A stretch of 64,000 bases of DNA from Vibrio albus (GCF_003144035.1 NZ_QFWT01000001.1:310001-374000); one strand, 5' to 3'. Positions 51,855 to 62,329 are shown, counted from the first letter of the stretch. The notes: a model not told the origin generated them from the sequence alone. Numbers and translations: made by a program.

Positions 51855-52631
51855 TCAGCGTACAGAGCTAAGGAAAAGGTCTCTGAAGTTTTGGGTCGTG
51901 GCGTTAGCTACTTCCGTCAGGGAAATGTCTTTCAAATGAGCAATATAGCTTGCGACTTCAACGACATAGGCAGGTTGGTTCTCTTTTCCACGATGAGGCA
52001 CCGGAGCAAGGTAAGGGGAATCCGTTTCGATGAGCAGCCGGTCCAGAGGCAATTGCTTAACTACGTCTTTCAGTTCCGTTGCCTGTCTGAATGTCACGAT
52101 ACCGGAAATAGAGATATAAAACCCCAGCTCCATCGCACTCCGGGCAAAGTCGAGATCCTCAGTAAAACAGTGGATCACCCCGCCACACTTTTCCGCATGA
52201 CCATTTCTTAAAATAGATAAGGTATCTTCACGGGCATTTCGTGTGTGGATAATCAACGGCTTATTCACTTCAACAGCCAACTCTACCTGCTGCTCGAAGC
52301 GTATTTTCTGCAGATCAGCGGTTTCCGGCTGATAGTGATAGTCCAAACCAGTTTCCCCGATAGCGACTACCTTCGGATGATGAGCAAACTCTGTCAGCGT
52401 ATCCAAAGAAAAAGGGCTTTCGACATCTAACGGATGCACTCCGCATGACGCATAAATGGTGTCGTATTTTTCAATCATATCCATCATTCTGGGAAAAGCA
52501 TCCAGAGTGACACCAACAGACAACATTTCCGTCACTTTGGCCTGTTCTGCCTTACGAACGACATCTTCAATACCTTCGTGCAGGTCTTCATAATCCAGTT
52601 TATCCAGGTGACAGTGTGAATCTACAAACAT
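51855..52631 (-). CDS. TatD-family metal-dependent hydrolase (YcfH)
   Basis: A 258-aa TIM-barrel DNase-like hydrolase. Metal ligands: HCH in VDSHCHLD (residues 2-9), Glu in GETGLDYHY (about 92), His in KPLIIHTRNA and VIHCF, and Asp in LIETDSPYLAP. YcfH/TatD proteins act on DNA 3' ends and D-aminoacyl-tRNA in some reports. It overlaps holB by 10 nt and is the last gene of the pabC-mltG-tmk-holB-tatD run, as in E. coli. Confidence 0.95.
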   Translation of the reverse strand: MFVDSHCHLDKLDYEDLHEGIEDVVRKAEQAKVTEMLSVGVTLDAFPRMMDMIEKYDTIYASCGVHPLDVESPFSLDTLTEFAHHPKVVAIGETGLDYHYQPETADLQKIRFEQQVELAVEVNKPLIIHTRNAREDTLSILRNGHAEKCGGVIHCFTEDLDFARSAMELGFYISISGIVTFRQATELKDVVKQLPLDRLLIETDSPYLAPVPHRGKENQPAYVVEVASYIAHLKDISLTEVANATTQNFRDLFLSSVR

Positions 52632-53587
52632 ATTTCCTCATGTAACTCTGACAGCCAGTTAGTCACTAAAAGCTCGGCATTTAACCCCGGATAGTTGACT
52701 AACTGATCATGTATCTGATTTAAATTATTCGTATGGTGGTAGGCAATATCGTATGAAATCAGCTCAGCCATATCATCACTTCTTTCACATCGTCCTTTCT
52801 CTTTCAGACCAAAATGCACCTTTTGCACATCCGCCAGTAAAGTAGCAAGCCAGTCCAGACTCAGTAAAGTGTCTTCACTGATCAATTTCCAGCAAACGGA
52901 AAAATCAGGAACACTCGCCTGTAACTGATCCATCAGTTCTTGCTGAATATCATTAAAACGCTGGTTTGCGCCGCCGGAAAAAAAGGCCAATGCTTTCAGT
53001 GGAACACCTTTAGACAGGTGTATACCGCAATAGTCTACAGGCTGTTCGGTCTGTCCCTTTAACCATTGATAGGTGACATCGGCGTCCGGCTCAGCCAGAT
53101 GCCAGCACTGACAGCGGCTAACTATCGTTGGCAGCAGGCGACTTTTTTTATGGGTAAGCAGAATAAAAATGCAATCCCTGCCTGGTGTCTCTAACGTTTT
53201 AAGCAACGCATTCGATGCAGATTCATTCATTGCTTCTGCTGGTGTAATGATAATAATGCGCTTACCACCAAGTTGAGAGGATTCAACCGCCTTACGGTTA
53301 CAGGCACGAATTTGCTCCACCGTAATGGCCTTACCCTCTTTTTCTGGTTTGATCCAGTGAATATCGGGATGGTTGCCTGATGCCACCAGAGAACAAGAGT
53401 GACAAAAACCACAGGGTTCGGCATCAGAATGTGTACACACCAGCGTGCTGGAAAAACGCTCAACCAGTTGGTTAACGCCCATCCCTTGCGAAGCACAACA
53501 TAGCATCGCCCCCGGAACCCGGTCATTTTCCGATAAATCCTGCCATTTCAGCCATAATGGCTGCAACCATGGGTAGATCATCTGCAT
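52622..53587 (-). CDS. holB: DNA polymerase III delta' subunit
   Basis: A 321-aa clamp-loader subunit. It has a degenerate P-loop region (CCASQGMGVNQLVERF), as expected for the non-ATPase delta', and a zinc module with cysteines in VCTHSDAEPCGFCHSC (residues about 49-64). The AAA-fold segments ALLKTLETPGRDCIFILLTHKKSRLLPTIVSRCQ are characteristic. It begins at ATG overlapping the tmk stop (TAATG); a second ATG two codons later is equally possible. The classic tmk-holB-tatD order is kept. Confidence 0.95.
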   Translation of the reverse strand: MQMIYPWLQPLWLKWQDLSENDRVPGAMLCCASQGMGVNQLVERFSSTLVCTHSDAEPCGFCHSCSLVASGNHPDIHWIKPEKEGKAITVEQIRACNRKAVESSQLGGKRIIIITPAEAMNESASNALLKTLETPGRDCIFILLTHKKSRLLPTIVSRCQCWHLAEPDADVTYQWLKGQTEQPVDYCGIHLSKGVPLKALAFFSGGANQRFNDIQQELMDQLQASVPDFSVCWKLISEDTLLSLDWLATLLADVQKVHFGLKEKGRCERSDDMAELISYDIAYHHTNNLNQIHDQLVNYPGLNAELLVTNWLSELHEEICL

Positions 53588-54225
53588 TATTGAATCTGCC
53601 TGCTAAACCAGTTGGACAATAGCTCCCGAATACTGTTCGCTACGGCGTCGATACTTTGACTCGCATCCACAACCAATACAGATTCATCGGCCGCCGCAAG
53701 CTCAAGATAACGGGCTCTTGTTCTTTCAAAGAAGCTGATATCCATTTTTTCGATTCGGTCCAGCTCCCCTCTTCCCCGGGCTCTTTCCAGCCCCAGCTTA
53801 GGATCAATATCCAGATATAAAGTCAGATCAGGCTTAAATTGACCCAGTGTAATATTTCTAAGGCTTGCCATGGTTTCTTTATCAATCTGCCGGCCTCCTC
53901 CCTGGTACGCCTGGGAAGACATATCATGCCGGTCACCCAGAACCCAGTGCCCCTCAGCTAAAGCGGGCTTAATGATGTTTTCGACTAACTGCACACGAGC
54001 GGCATACATAAGCAATAGCTCCGTGGTATCTTGCAGCTCTTCACCTTCGTGTTCTTCTTTCACTAAGGCGCGCATTTTTTCTGCCAGAACCGTTCCTCCC
54101 GGTTCCCGGGTTCTCACAACATCGCTGATCCCATGTTCAGCAAGTGCATCGAGAACAGCATTCATTGCCGTGCTCTTTCCTGCGCCTTCCAGGCCCTCTA
54201 TAACAATAAACTTAGCGTTGGTCAT
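53587..54225 (-). CDS. tmk: Thymidylate kinase
   Basis: Phosphorylates dTMP to dTDP. It is 212 aa. P-loop [10 protein letters not shown] (residues about 9-18), the DR(H/Y) base-binding motif in [17 protein letters not shown] (about 95-111), and the lid [14 protein letters not shown] with the catalytic Arg. It overlaps holB by one base and sits 6 nt after mltG. Confidence 0.98.
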   Translation of the reverse strand: MTNAKFIVIEGLEGAGKSTAMNAVLDALAEHGISDVVRTREPGGTVLAEKMRALVKEEHEGEELQDTTELLLMYAARVQLVENIIKPALAEGHWVLGDRHDMSSQAYQGGGRQIDKETMASLRNITLGQFKPDLTLYLDIDPKLGLERARGRGELDRIEKMDISFFERTRARYLELAAADESVLVVDASQSIDAVANSIRELLSNWFSRQIQ

Positions 54226-54231
54226 ATACTA

Positions 54232-55248
54232 TTACTTGCTCTTTCTCAATTCTCTCAGGTAGGCGCGCACCGCCCTGTTATGTTCAGTCAAACTACGGGT
54301 AAAGACATGCCCACCCTTTCCGCTGGCAACAAAATAAAGGTAGCGTGTCTGTTCCGGATTTAATGCCGCAAGAATGGAGGCTTTACCTGCCATGGCTATC
54401 GGCGTCGGCGGAAGCCCGTTTATCATATAGGTGTTGTATGGTGTCCTTGTCTGGAGATCCTTTTTACGGATATTGCCATCATACTTATCCCCCATACCAT
54501 AAATAACGGTAGGGTCGGTCTGCAGTCGCATGTTCCGGTTAAGACGGTTAACAAACACAGATGAAATGGTTTTTCGCTCAGAATCAACGGCGGTCTCTTT
54601 TTCAATAATCGACGCAAGAATCAAGGCATCATAGCGGTCTTTAAGAGGCAAATTGTCCTGCCGGGATTCCCAGTGTTCATTCAAAATCGAGTTCAGATTC
54701 CGGTGTGCACGCTTCAAAATCTCAAGGTCCGACATTCCGGCGGTATAGTGATAGGTTTCCGCCAGAAACAGCCCTTCCAGCTTATCTTTCTCGATACCCA
54801 GTTTTTCCGCTATCTGCGTTTCGGATAATTCCTGAGTAGTATGTTTAAGCATCTCAGCATGCGCCAATACGTCACGCCATTCGCTGAAACGGCTTCCTTC
54901 GATAAATGTTATCGAAAACTGATATTCCTTACCCTGCGTAAGAAACGCCAAGGCGTCCGCCAGACTCATATCAGGGATGATCTGAAATGACCCGGCTTTA
55001 ATTTTTGTCAATTCAGGATGAAGCCGTCTGACCAGAGAAGAGTAATCCGACGCCTCAGCCCAGCCTTTCTCAGAAAATAGCGCCAATACGCCAGAAAAAC
55101 TCGTACCGCTCTTAATCGTGATAATTTGTGGCTCAGGCATTTGCAGGGGCTGATTAATATACGCTTGCATCTGCTTCCACGCGTAAACTGCTCCTCCGGT
55201 AAGGATGACGGCAAACAATAAAATAAAAAGTAACAGCTTCTTAATCAC
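54232..55248 (-). CDS. mltG: Endolytic murein transglycosylase MltG
   Basis: Inner-membrane lytic transglycosylase that cleaves nascent glycan strands and acts as a terminator of peptidoglycan polymerisation. It is 338 aa, with one N-terminal helix (residues 5-24), a LysM-like segment (IITIKSGTSFSGVLALFSEKG) and the YceG catalytic domain with Glu218 in ASIIEKETA, the same numbering as in E. coli. The C-terminal NTYMINGLPPTPIAMAG loop is conserved. It overlaps pabC by 4 nt. Confidence 0.97.
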   Translation of the reverse strand: MIKKLLLFILLFAVILTGGAVYAWKQMQAYINQPLQMPEPQIITIKSGTSFSGVLALFSEKGWAEASDYSSLVRRLHPELTKIKAGSFQIIPDMSLADALAFLTQGKEYQFSITFIEGSRFSEWRDVLAHAEMLKHTTQELSETQIAEKLGIEKDKLEGLFLAETYHYTAGMSDLEILKRAHRNLNSILNEHWESRQDNLPLKDRYDALILASIIEKETAVDSERKTISSVFVNRLNRNMRLQTDPTVIYGMGDKYDGNIRKKDLQTRTPYNTYMINGLPPTPIAMAGKASILAALNPEQTRYLYFVASGKGGHVFTRSLTEHNRAVRAYLRELRKSK

Positions 55249-56048
55249 GAACTCTGATTCTCCTGAATTTTTCTGGTAACCGGGCCAATGGTATACCGTT
55301 TCGAACCAATACTGATAACCGGGGCAACACCAAGGACAGAATTAGTAATAAACACCTCATCAGCATTGTCTAAATGGTCGAGTTCAAACTCTCCAATCAA
55401 GACTTTCAGTCCCATGGATGGGGCATCCTGAATAACAGTTCGTCTCACCACTCCGGCAACGCCGCACATGTCCATACCCGGAGTGTACAACGTCTTACCT
55501 TTCACCCAAAACAGGTTTGCCATCGTCGTTTCGACAACATGTCCCTGAATATCGCAGACAATGCCATCCTGAACCCCCATCTGGTCCACTTCAGACCGAA
55601 GCAGCACCTGTTCAAGACGGTTATTATGTTTATGACCGGCGAGTAACGGGTTCAACCCCATTTTATGCTGGCATATACCAAGTTCAATACCATCTTTGCG
55701 CCATTGGTAATAGTGCGAAGGAAACGAAAATTGACTAATAGTGACCGTTGGCGATTCCGCCCCAACGGGGCTATAGCCCCTGCCACCTTCACCACGGCTG
55801 ATATGGAGTTTCAGGCCGGCGTGGTTATCAGGCAATGCTGCGTGCTGCAGCCAGTGCTCCACCTCATTCCAGTCCGGCGTTCTGATATCCAGCAAATCAA
55901 GGCATGCCTGCATCCTCTCGATATGCAGTGACCAGTTCTGGATCCGGCCGTTAATGGTAAGCATCGTGGTGAAACAGCCATCTCCATACTGAAATGAGCG
56001 ATCAGCCAGCGCGACACTGTCAGCCGGCTTTCCGTTTATCCAAAACAT
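55245..56048 (-). CDS. pabC: Aminodeoxychorismate lyase
   Basis: PLP-dependent class IV enzyme that releases pyruvate from 4-amino-4-deoxychorismate to make p-aminobenzoate for folate. It is 267 aa. Schiff-base Lys140 in LAGHKHNNRLEQ, the DRSFQYGDGCFTTM N-terminal segment, and GIVCDIQGHVVETTMANLFW are all present. It overlaps mltG and is separated from fabF by a strong terminator, so it is partly uncoupled from the fab genes. Confidence 0.96.
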   Translation of the reverse strand: MFWINGKPADSVALADRSFQYGDGCFTTMLTINGRIQNWSLHIERMQACLDLLDIRTPDWNEVEHWLQHAALPDNHAGLKLHISRGEGGRGYSPVGAESPTVTISQFSFPSHYYQWRKDGIELGICQHKMGLNPLLAGHKHNNRLEQVLLRSEVDQMGVQDGIVCDIQGHVVETTMANLFWVKGKTLYTPGMDMCGVAGVVRRTVIQDAPSMGLKVLIGEFELDHLDNADEVFITNSVLGVAPVISIGSKRYTIGPVTRKIQENQSS

Positions 56049-56070
56049 AAGAGCCCTTTCCTTGAAAACA

Positions 56071-56106
56071 AAAAACGGCTTAATGCTAAGACATTAAGCC
56101 GTTTTT
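56071..56106 (-). terminator. Terminator between fabF and pabC
   Basis: Perfect 15-bp stem AAAAACGGCTTAATG / CATTAAGCCGTTTTT with a 6-nt loop, then TTTT on the minus strand. Confidence 0.92.
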
Positions 56107-56123
56107 AAACAGATCAATTACAA

Positions 56124-57368
56124 TTAAATCTTTTTGAAGATTAATGATCCGTTAGTACCACCAAAGCCAAACGAGTTACACAGAGCATACTCAATATCAA
56201 CTTTACGTGCTGTATGAGGCACCAGATCGATATCCTGACAACCTTCGTCCGGGTTATCCAGGTTAATTGTCGGCGGAACAATCTGATCGACCAGCGTCAT
56301 GGCTGTAATAATAGCTTCGGCAGAACCCGCGGCACCCAACAGGTGGCCAGTCATTGATTTCGTAGACGACACCAGTACTTTCTTCGCGGCTTCTTCACCC
56401 AGAGCACGCTTAACGCCCTTAAGCTCTGCTACGTCACCAGCTGGTGTCGAGGTACCGTGTGCGTTAATATAGCCAATCTGGTCACCAGTAATACCGGCAT
56501 CACGCATCGCCGCTTCCATTGCCAGCGCACCACCAGAACCGTCTGAACTTGGAGATGTCATATGGTAAGCGTCACCACTCATACCAAAGCCAACCAGCTC
56601 ACAGTAAATCTTCGCACCACGTGCTTTAGCGTGTTCGTACTCTTCAAGTACCATCACACCAGCACCATCGCCAAGAACGAACCCGTCACGGTCTTTGTCC
56701 CAGGGACGAGACGCTTTCTGTGGTTCATCATTGCGGGTCGAAAGTGCTTTTGCTGCACCAAAGCCGCCCATGCCAAGAGGAGTAGACGCTTTCTCTGCCC
56801 CACCGGCTATCATCGCGTCAGCATCACCATAAGCAATCATACGAGCCGCATGGCCAATGTTGTGAAGGCCTGTTGTACACGCAGTCGAGATTGCGATATT
56901 TGGACCACGAAGCTTTTTCATGATTGAAAGCTGACCGGCAATCATGTTTACGATTGTGGACGGAACAAAAAACGGGCTGATTTTACGCGGGCCTTTTTCT
57001 GTCAGTGCTGTATGTCCAGCTTCAATAAGACCCAGACCACCGATACCAGAACCGATGGCAGCACCGATACGGTGACAGTTTTCATCCGTAATCTCCAGGC
57101 CTGAGTCATCAATAGCCTGAACACCAGCTGCGATGCCGTACTGGATAAACAGATCCATTTTACGGGCATCTTTCTTAGACATGTAATCTTCGCAGTTAAA
57201 GTCTTTTACCAGACCTGCAAAACGGGTTGAGAAATTGGTTGTATCAAAGTGTTCGATATTAACGATACCACTTTTTCCTTCCAGCAGAGCTTTCCAGGAC
57301 GATTCAACTGTGTTGCCTACAGGTGACAACATACCCATACCAGTAACAACTACGCGGCGCTTGGACAC
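56124..57368 (-). CDS. fabF: 3-oxoacyl-ACP synthase II
   Basis: Elongating condensing enzyme of type II fatty-acid synthesis; it condenses malonyl-ACP with acyl-ACP and is responsible for C16:1 to C18:1 elongation. It is 414 aa. The catalytic triad is Cys164 in [12 protein letters not shown], His in [12 protein letters not shown] (about 304) and His in [14 protein letters not shown] (about 341). The Gly-rich C-terminus [14 protein letters not shown] is complete. It follows acpP by 92 nt with an intervening hairpin. Confidence 0.98.
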   Translation of the reverse strand: MSKRRVVVTGMGMLSPVGNTVESSWKALLEGKSGIVNIEHFDTTNFSTRFAGLVKDFNCEDYMSKKDARKMDLFIQYGIAAGVQAIDDSGLEITDENCHRIGAAIGSGIGGLGLIEAGHTALTEKGPRKISPFFVPSTIVNMIAGQLSIMKKLRGPNIAISTACTTGLHNIGHAARMIAYGDADAMIAGGAEKASTPLGMGGFGAAKALSTRNDEPQKASRPWDKDRDGFVLGDGAGVMVLEEYEHAKARGAKIYCELVGFGMSGDAYHMTSPSSDGSGGALAMEAAMRDAGITGDQIGYINAHGTSTPAGDVAELKGVKRALGEEAAKKVLVSSTKSMTGHLLGAAGSAEAIITAMTLVDQIVPPTINLDNPDEGCQDIDLVPHTARKVDIEYALCNSFGFGGTNGSLIFKKI

Positions 57369-57425
57369 GATATTATTCTCCGGGATTGAAATTTTATGTG
57401 AGGATAAATGAACTTAGATAAAACT

Positions 57426-57449
57426 CAGGCGGTCAGAGGTGACCGCCTG
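57426..57449 (-). terminator. Hairpin between acpP and fabF
   Basis: Perfect 10-bp stem CAGGCGGTCA / TGACCGCCTG with a 4-nt loop, then AGTTTTAT on the minus strand. It is likely a partial terminator that keeps acpP mRNA in excess. Confidence 0.75.
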
Positions 57450-57460
57450 GAAGAGAACTA

Positions 57461-57694
57461 TTACTGAGCGCTGTTCACGTAGTCGATAGCAGCTTGAACA
57501 GTAGTGATTTTCTCAGCTTCTTCATCTGGGATTTCAGTGTCGAATTCTTCCTCTAGAGCCATTACTAGCTCAACAGTATCTAGAGAATCTGCACCTAGGT
57601 CATCAACAAAAGAAGCTTCGTTTTTAACTTCTGCTTCGTCTACACCCAGCTGTTCAACAATGATCTTCTTTACGCGTTCTTCGATGTTGCTCAT
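57461..57694 (-). CDS. acpP: Acyl carrier protein
   Basis: A 77-aa acidic helical carrier of acyl chains. The phosphopantetheine site is Ser37 in [19 protein letters not shown], and [12 protein letters not shown] at the N-terminus is nearly identical to E. coli AcpP. Codon use shows the bias of a highly expressed gene. The 166-nt gap upstream from fabG suggests its own promoter; a hairpin follows the stop. Confidence 0.99.
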
Positions 57695-57860
57695 TTTTTC
57701 TTTTCCTTTACAGACTTCGCTTTATGCGATGTTTTCCGTAGTTTATTCAAACTTTTGAAAGTTGCAAGACTGACCTTGCTGGTCAAACCACAATTTTTGC
57801 GAATTTAACCGAAATTACACACATTTTTGACTTAAATCATGCACAAATTTTGTACAATCC

Positions 57861-58595
57861 TTAAATCATATACATGCCACCATTCACATGAAGTGTTTCA
57901 CCAGTGATATAAGCAGCTTCCGGAGAAGCTAAAAATGCCACAGCTGAAGCAATTTCACGAGGATCCCCTAAACGACCAGCAGGCACTTGAGCAAGTGTAG
58001 CAGCTCGTTGCTCATCATTCAGTGCTTTTGTCATGTCGGTTTCAATAAAACCTGGTGCAACTGTGTTCACCGTCACACCTCGTGAAGCGACTTCACGAGC
58101 CATAGACTTAGTAAAACCGATCACACCCGCTTTTGCTGCCGCATAGTTGGTCTGACCCGCATTACCCATAGTACCAACGACTGAACCCACATTAATGATT
58201 CGGCCATTGCGTTTTTTCATCATACCGCGAAGTACAGCCTTTGAAAGACGGAAGATTGAGCTAAGGTTAGTATCAATGATATCAGTCCACTCATCATCTT
58301 TCATACGCATCAATAGGTTATCGCGAGTGATGCCTGCATTATTAACCAAGATGTCCAAACCGCCAAATTCATCATTGATACTTTTTATAACAGTTTCAAT
58401 AGATTCAGGCTGGGTCACATTTAGCGCCATACCTTTACCGTTTTCACCAAGGTATTCGCTGATAGCTGCAGCACCATTTTCGCTGGTTGCTGTACCGATA
58501 ACTGTTGCACCACGCTCAACCAACAGCTCTGCAATCGCTCGTCCGATACCACGGCTTGCACCGGTTACCAGAGCAATTTTGCCTTCTAGGTTCAT
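57861..58595 (-). CDS. fabG: 3-oxoacyl-ACP reductase
   Basis: NADPH-dependent reductase of the fatty-acid elongation cycle, 244 aa as in E. coli. Cofactor motif TGASRGIGRAIAE near residues 12-24, N in NNAGIT, catalytic Ser in NVGSVVGTMG and Tyr-x-x-x-Lys in TNYAAAKAGVIGF. The ATG at 58593-58595 (MNLEGK) is chosen on length and GAGAG spacing; another ATG lies two codons upstream, and the frame continues into the fabD end. Confidence 0.98.
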   Translation of the reverse strand: MNLEGKIALVTGASRGIGRAIAELLVERGATVIGTATSENGAAAISEYLGENGKGMALNVTQPESIETVIKSINDEFGGLDILVNNAGITRDNLLMRMKDDEWTDIIDTNLSSIFRLSKAVLRGMMKKRNGRIINVGSVVGTMGNAGQTNYAAAKAGVIGFTKSMAREVASRGVTVNTVAPGFIETDMTKALNDEQRAATLAQVPAGRLGDPREIASAVAFLASPEAAYITGETLHVNGGMYMI

Positions 58596-58629
58596 TTTCA
58601 TTCTCTCTTTATACTTATCAGCAAAAACG

Positions 58630-59553
58630 TTACTTAGCTGCTTCAAGGGAAGCCACATCGTTCACAGCGGCCGCGCTAAGATTTTTTACAATGCGCTTAG
58701 TCAGGCCGGTAAGTACTTTACCCGGACCTAATTCAAATAGCTTTTCAACGCCCTCGTCGCTCATCTTCTGTACGCCACCAGTCCAGCGAACCGGGCTGTA
58801 TAGTTGACGAACCAGAGCATCTTTGATTTTTTCAGGCTCAACTTCTGCACTTACATCCACATTGTTAATAACAGGGACAGCAGGTGTGTTGAATTCAATC
58901 TCTTTCAGAGCCTCAGCCAGTTTGTCCGCCGCAGGCTTCATAAGAGCACAGTGAGAAGGTACCGATACAGGAAGAGGAAGCGCACGTTTTGCACCGGCTT
59001 CTTTACACAAAGCGCCTGCGCGTTCTACCGCAGCCTTATTACCTGCGATAACAACCTGACCCGGAGAGTTAAAGTTAACAGGAGATACCACTTCACCCTG
59101 AGCCGCTTCTTCACACGCTTTTGCAATCACATCATCGTCAAGACCAATGATTGCGTACATTGCACCAACGCCTGCTGGTACAGCCTCTTGCATCAGGTGA
59201 CCACGCAGTTCAACCAGCTTAATCGCTTGTTTAAAGTCGATAACACCCGCGCAAACCAGTGCAGAATATTCACCAAGACTGTGTCCGGCAAGAACAGTCG
59301 GCTGCTCCAGACCTTGTTCCTGCCATACTCGCCAGATAGCAACAGATGCGGCCAAAAGAGCTGGCTGAGTACGGAATGTCTGGTTCAGATCTTCCGCAGG
59401 ACCATTTTGAATTAATGCCCACAGATCATAGCCCAGAGCTTCTGACGCCTCTGCAAACGTATTTTTTACAACATCAAACTGTTCGCCAAGTTCAGCCAGC
59501 ATGCCTACTGCCTGAGAGCCCTGACCCGGAAATACGATAGCAAACTTGCTCAT
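58630..59553 (-). CDS. fabD: Malonyl-CoA:ACP transacylase
   Basis: Loads malonyl groups onto ACP. It is 307 aa. The active-site Ser92 is in LAGHSLGEYSALV, preceded by FPGQGSQ (residues 8-14), with the His of the dyad in VSVPSHCALM (about 201). It lies between fabH (58-nt gap with a hairpin) and fabG. Confidence 0.98.
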   Translation of the reverse strand: MSKFAIVFPGQGSQAVGMLAELGEQFDVVKNTFAEASEALGYDLWALIQNGPAEDLNQTFRTQPALLAASVAIWRVWQEQGLEQPTVLAGHSLGEYSALVCAGVIDFKQAIKLVELRGHLMQEAVPAGVGAMYAIIGLDDDVIAKACEEAAQGEVVSPVNFNSPGQVVIAGNKAAVERAGALCKEAGAKRALPLPVSVPSHCALMKPAADKLAEALKEIEFNTPAVPVINNVDVSAEVEPEKIKDALVRQLYSPVRWTGGVQKMSDEGVEKLFELGPGKVLTGLTKRIVKNLSAAAVNDVASLEAAK

Positions 59554-59585
59554 TATTCGTTTCCTTTAAGCAATAAATAAATTGA

Positions 59586-59607
59586 AAAGCAGGCGATGGC
59601 CTGCTTT
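59586..59607 (-). terminator. Hairpin between fabH and fabD
   Basis: Perfect 9-bp stem AAAGCAGGC / GCCTGCTTT with a 4-nt loop, then TCAATTTATTTATT on the minus strand. Probably an attenuator or processing site within the operon. Confidence 0.65.
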
Positions 59608-59611
59608 AAAG

Positions 59612-60562
59612 TTAGAATTTAACCAGAGCGGAGCCCCAGGTGAACCCGCCACCAAAGGCTTCCAGCAGCATTGTCTGACCGCGCTTGATTCGACCATCGC
59701 GTACCGCTTCATCAAGAGCGGTAGGTACTGTTGCTGCAGACGTATTACCATGTCTGTCCAGCGTAACGACGACCCTATCCATCGGCAATGCCAGCTTTTT
59801 CGCTGTCGCGGTGATGATACGCATGTTAGCCTGGTGAGGAACCAGCCAGTCCAGCTCACTGCGATCCATATCATTCAGCGCCAGGGTATCTTTTACCAGC
59901 TTAGCCAGTTGAGTCACTGCGACTTTAAATACCTCATTGCCGGCCATGTACATCCACTTGTTGACGTCACCGCCACGCTCAGGAGTAGCGAGACTCAGTA
60001 AGTCACCAAACTTACCATCGGCATAAATATGAGTAGAAAGAATACCCGGCTCTTCACTGGCACCCAGAACAACGGCACCAGCACCATCACCAAACAGGAT
60101 AATGGTAGAACGATCGGTAGGGTCACACGCCTTTGACAATGCGTCAGCACCAATCACCAGTATATGCTTATACATACCAGATTTAATATACTGATCCGCA
60201 ACAGAAAGGGCATAAACAAACCCAGTACAGGCCGCGGCCATATCAAATGCGCCACAGCCTTTAATGCCCAGCTTATGTTGCACCTGGCAGGCTGAAGACG
60301 GAAATGAGTTTTCACTGCTCGTGGTTGCTACGATGATCAGTTCGATGTCTTCTTTATTTACACCGGCCATTTCGATGGCTCTTTCTGCAGCGATATGGCC
60401 CATATCCGCTATGGTTTCATTCTCTGCTGCGATTCGGCGTTCTTTAATACCTGTACGAACGGTAATCCACTCGTCACTTGTATCGACCATTTTTTCCAGG
60501 TCTGCGTTTGTACGCACCTGCTCCGGCAGATAACTGCCTGTACCTAAAATTCTGCTATACAT
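59612..60562 (-). CDS. fabH: 3-oxoacyl-ACP synthase III
   Basis: Starts fatty-acid synthesis by condensing acetyl-CoA with malonyl-ACP. It is 316 aa. The catalytic triad is Cys112 in [11 protein letters not shown], His in [11 protein letters not shown] (about 244) and Asn in GNTSAATVP (about 274). It starts 5 nt after plsX and has the usual plsX-fabH-fabD order. Confidence 0.98.
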   Translation of the reverse strand: MYSRILGTGSYLPEQVRTNADLEKMVDTSDEWITVRTGIKERRIAAENETIADMGHIAAERAIEMAGVNKEDIELIIVATTSSENSFPSSACQVQHKLGIKGCGAFDMAAACTGFVYALSVADQYIKSGMYKHILVIGADALSKACDPTDRSTIILFGDGAGAVVLGASEEPGILSTHIYADGKFGDLLSLATPERGGDVNKWMYMAGNEVFKVAVTQLAKLVKDTLALNDMDRSELDWLVPHQANMRIITATAKKLALPMDRVVVTLDRHGNTSAATVPTALDEAVRDGRIKRGQTMLLEAFGGGFTWGSALVKF

Positions 60563-60567
60563 GAAGA

Positions 60568-61593
60568 CTAATAATGCCTCTCGAGTAAAACTGCTTCCAA
60601 ACGGTCGCTAATACGGCTGGGGACTTGTCGTTTGACCTCGTGTACCGCCTCACCAATGGCATTGATAATAGCTGGTACATCAGCGCTTCCATGACTTTTT
60701 ATTACAATGCCGCGCAATCCTAGCAAACTTGCGCCATTATACTGGTCGGGGTTCAGTGATTTTAACTCGTTAAACAGCTCTGAAAACAATTTTCTTGCGA
60801 TCCAACCTCTTATACCAGACGATGTCATGTGAGACCTGATTCTGGTTATAAAAAGATGAGCAACGCCTTCACAGGTTTTCAGGCAAACATTGCCAACGAA
60901 TCCATCACAGACTACCACATCGGCCACATCATCAAGAAGCTGATCGCCCTCAATATAGCCAATATAATTAACCTTTTCAGTCTGACTAAGCATTTCCGCG
61001 CAACGCTTAACCAGATCATTACCCTTTATTTCTTCTTCCCCGATATTAAGAATGCCTACCTTTGCGGAGCGGCCTAAGTGTTGTTCAGCCAGAGCACTCC
61101 CCATAACAGCAAACTGAAACAGTGTATCAGCATCACAGGAAACATTTGCGCCTAAATCCAGCAACCAGGTTTTATTATTCATCGCGGTCGGCAATGCTGA
61201 AACCAGCGCTGGTCTTTCTATACCAGGCAACAATTTTAGTCTAAAACGGGAAAGTGCCATCAAAGCACCGGTATTACCACCACTGACACAAGCATCCGCA
61301 GTTTTATCCGCAACCAGATCAATGGCCATACGCATAGAACTGCCTTCGCTGTTACGTAACGCAAAAGAGGGTTTTTCGGTATTAGAAATAACACGTTCGC
61401 TGTGTTTCACCAACAAACGATCGTTTGGCTTATAGCCAAGCTGAGATAGTAGAGGTGTGATCTGATTTCGATCACCTGTAAGAATCACTTTTAGCTCTGG
61501 GAAAAGCGACAGTGCCTGCACAACGGCAGGCACTGTAACGCGTGGACCAAAGTCCCCGCCCATTGCATCAAGTGCAACGGTAATACTTTGCAA
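60568..61593 (-). CDS. plsX: Phosphate acyltransferase PlsX
   Basis: Makes acyl-phosphate from acyl-ACP for phospholipid synthesis by PlsY. It is 341 aa. Family signature segments: [18 protein letters not shown] at the N-terminus, [15 protein letters not shown] (about 97-111), [15 protein letters not shown] and [17 protein letters not shown]. It lies 9 nt after rpmF, the standard arrangement linking ribosome and lipid synthesis. Confidence 0.97.
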   Translation of the reverse strand: MQSITVALDAMGGDFGPRVTVPAVVQALSLFPELKVILTGDRNQITPLLSQLGYKPNDRLLVKHSERVISNTEKPSFALRNSEGSSMRMAIDLVADKTADACVSGGNTGALMALSRFRLKLLPGIERPALVSALPTAMNNKTWLLDLGANVSCDADTLFQFAVMGSALAEQHLGRSAKVGILNIGEEEIKGNDLVKRCAEMLSQTEKVNYIGYIEGDQLLDDVADVVVCDGFVGNVCLKTCEGVAHLFITRIRSHMTSSGIRGWIARKLFSELFNELKSLNPDQYNGASLLGLRGIVIKSHGSADVPAIINAIGEAVHEVKRQVPSRISDRLEAVLLERHY

Positions 61594-61602
61594 AGGTCAA
61601 CC

Positions 61603-61773
61603 TTACTTATTGATAACCTTTTTGCCACGGTAGTAACCGTCAGCAGTCACATTGTGACGCAGGTGAGTTTCACCAGAAGTTGCGTCTACAGATAGTGAAG
61701 CTGTAGTCAGTGCATCGTGAGAGCGACGCATGCCACGCTTAGAACGTGTCTTACGGTTTTTTTGTACGGCCAT
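61603..61773 (-). CDS. rpmF: 50S ribosomal protein L32
   Basis: A 56-aa basic ribosomal protein: [20 protein letters not shown] at the N-terminus and a [20 protein letters not shown] tail, the gammaproteobacterial L32 pattern. There is no zinc-binding Cys tetrad, as usual for this group. The GTAGGGT region upstream of the ATG (61771-61773) holds its ribosome-binding site. It follows yceD and precedes plsX. Confidence 0.98.
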   Translation of the reverse strand: MAVQKNRKTRSKRGMRRSHDALTTASLSVDATSGETHLRHNVTADGYYRGKKVINK

Positions 61774-61804
61774 GGACCCTACTCCTATGTCTTAACTTAA
61801 AACA

Positions 61805-62329
61805 TTAACGCTTCAAGTTTTTTAAAACATCAAAGGGATTTGGTTTCTCTTCCACTACTTCTTCAGGAAGTTCACCAAAAACCAAGTTACTTGAATCAAC
61901 GCTACAATCTGCTTCGTCATGCATTGCCACCTGCGGCAAATTCAGAATGAACTCGTCTTCAACTAGCTGTATAAGGTCGACTTCACCGTACTCGTTCAGA
62001 TCTACCAAATCGTACTCTTCCGGTGCATCCTCTTCACTTTTCTCACTGTAGTAAGGAGTATAAGTAAATTGGACTTCACACGTATGTGCGAAAACCTCAT
62101 TACAACGCTGACACTCTAAATCGACTTCGACGTTAGCTTTACCAGAGATAACGACTAATCGCTGTTCATCCATCCCGAAGGACAATGTGACTTCTGCATC
62201 GCGTTTTACGCCTGCGACTGATTGGGCTAAGCGCTTAAGCAGACTGGCCTGAATAATTCCAGCATAATCCAGTCGTTTTTGAGCCGCTTTTGCCGGATCA
62301 ACCGAGCGCGGAATTTTAACCTTTTGCAT
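61805..62329 (-). CDS. yceD: YceD (DUF177), 23S rRNA accumulation protein
   Basis: A 174-aa acidic protein with LECQRCNEVFAHTC (a CxxC plus one Cys) near residues 75-88 and LVDLNEYGEVDLIQLVEDEFILNLP, the DUF177 signature. It is required for normal 23S rRNA levels in E. coli and plants. First gene of the yceD-rpmF-plsX-fab operon, divergent from maf. Confidence 0.95.
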   Translation of the reverse strand: MQKVKIPRSVDPAKAAQKRLDYAGIIQASLLKRLAQSVAGVKRDAEVTLSFGMDEQRLVVISGKANVEVDLECQRCNEVFAHTCEVQFTYTPYYSEKSEEDAPEEYDLVDLNEYGEVDLIQLVEDEFILNLPQVAMHDEADCSVDSSNLVFGELPEEVVEEKPNPFDVLKNLKR

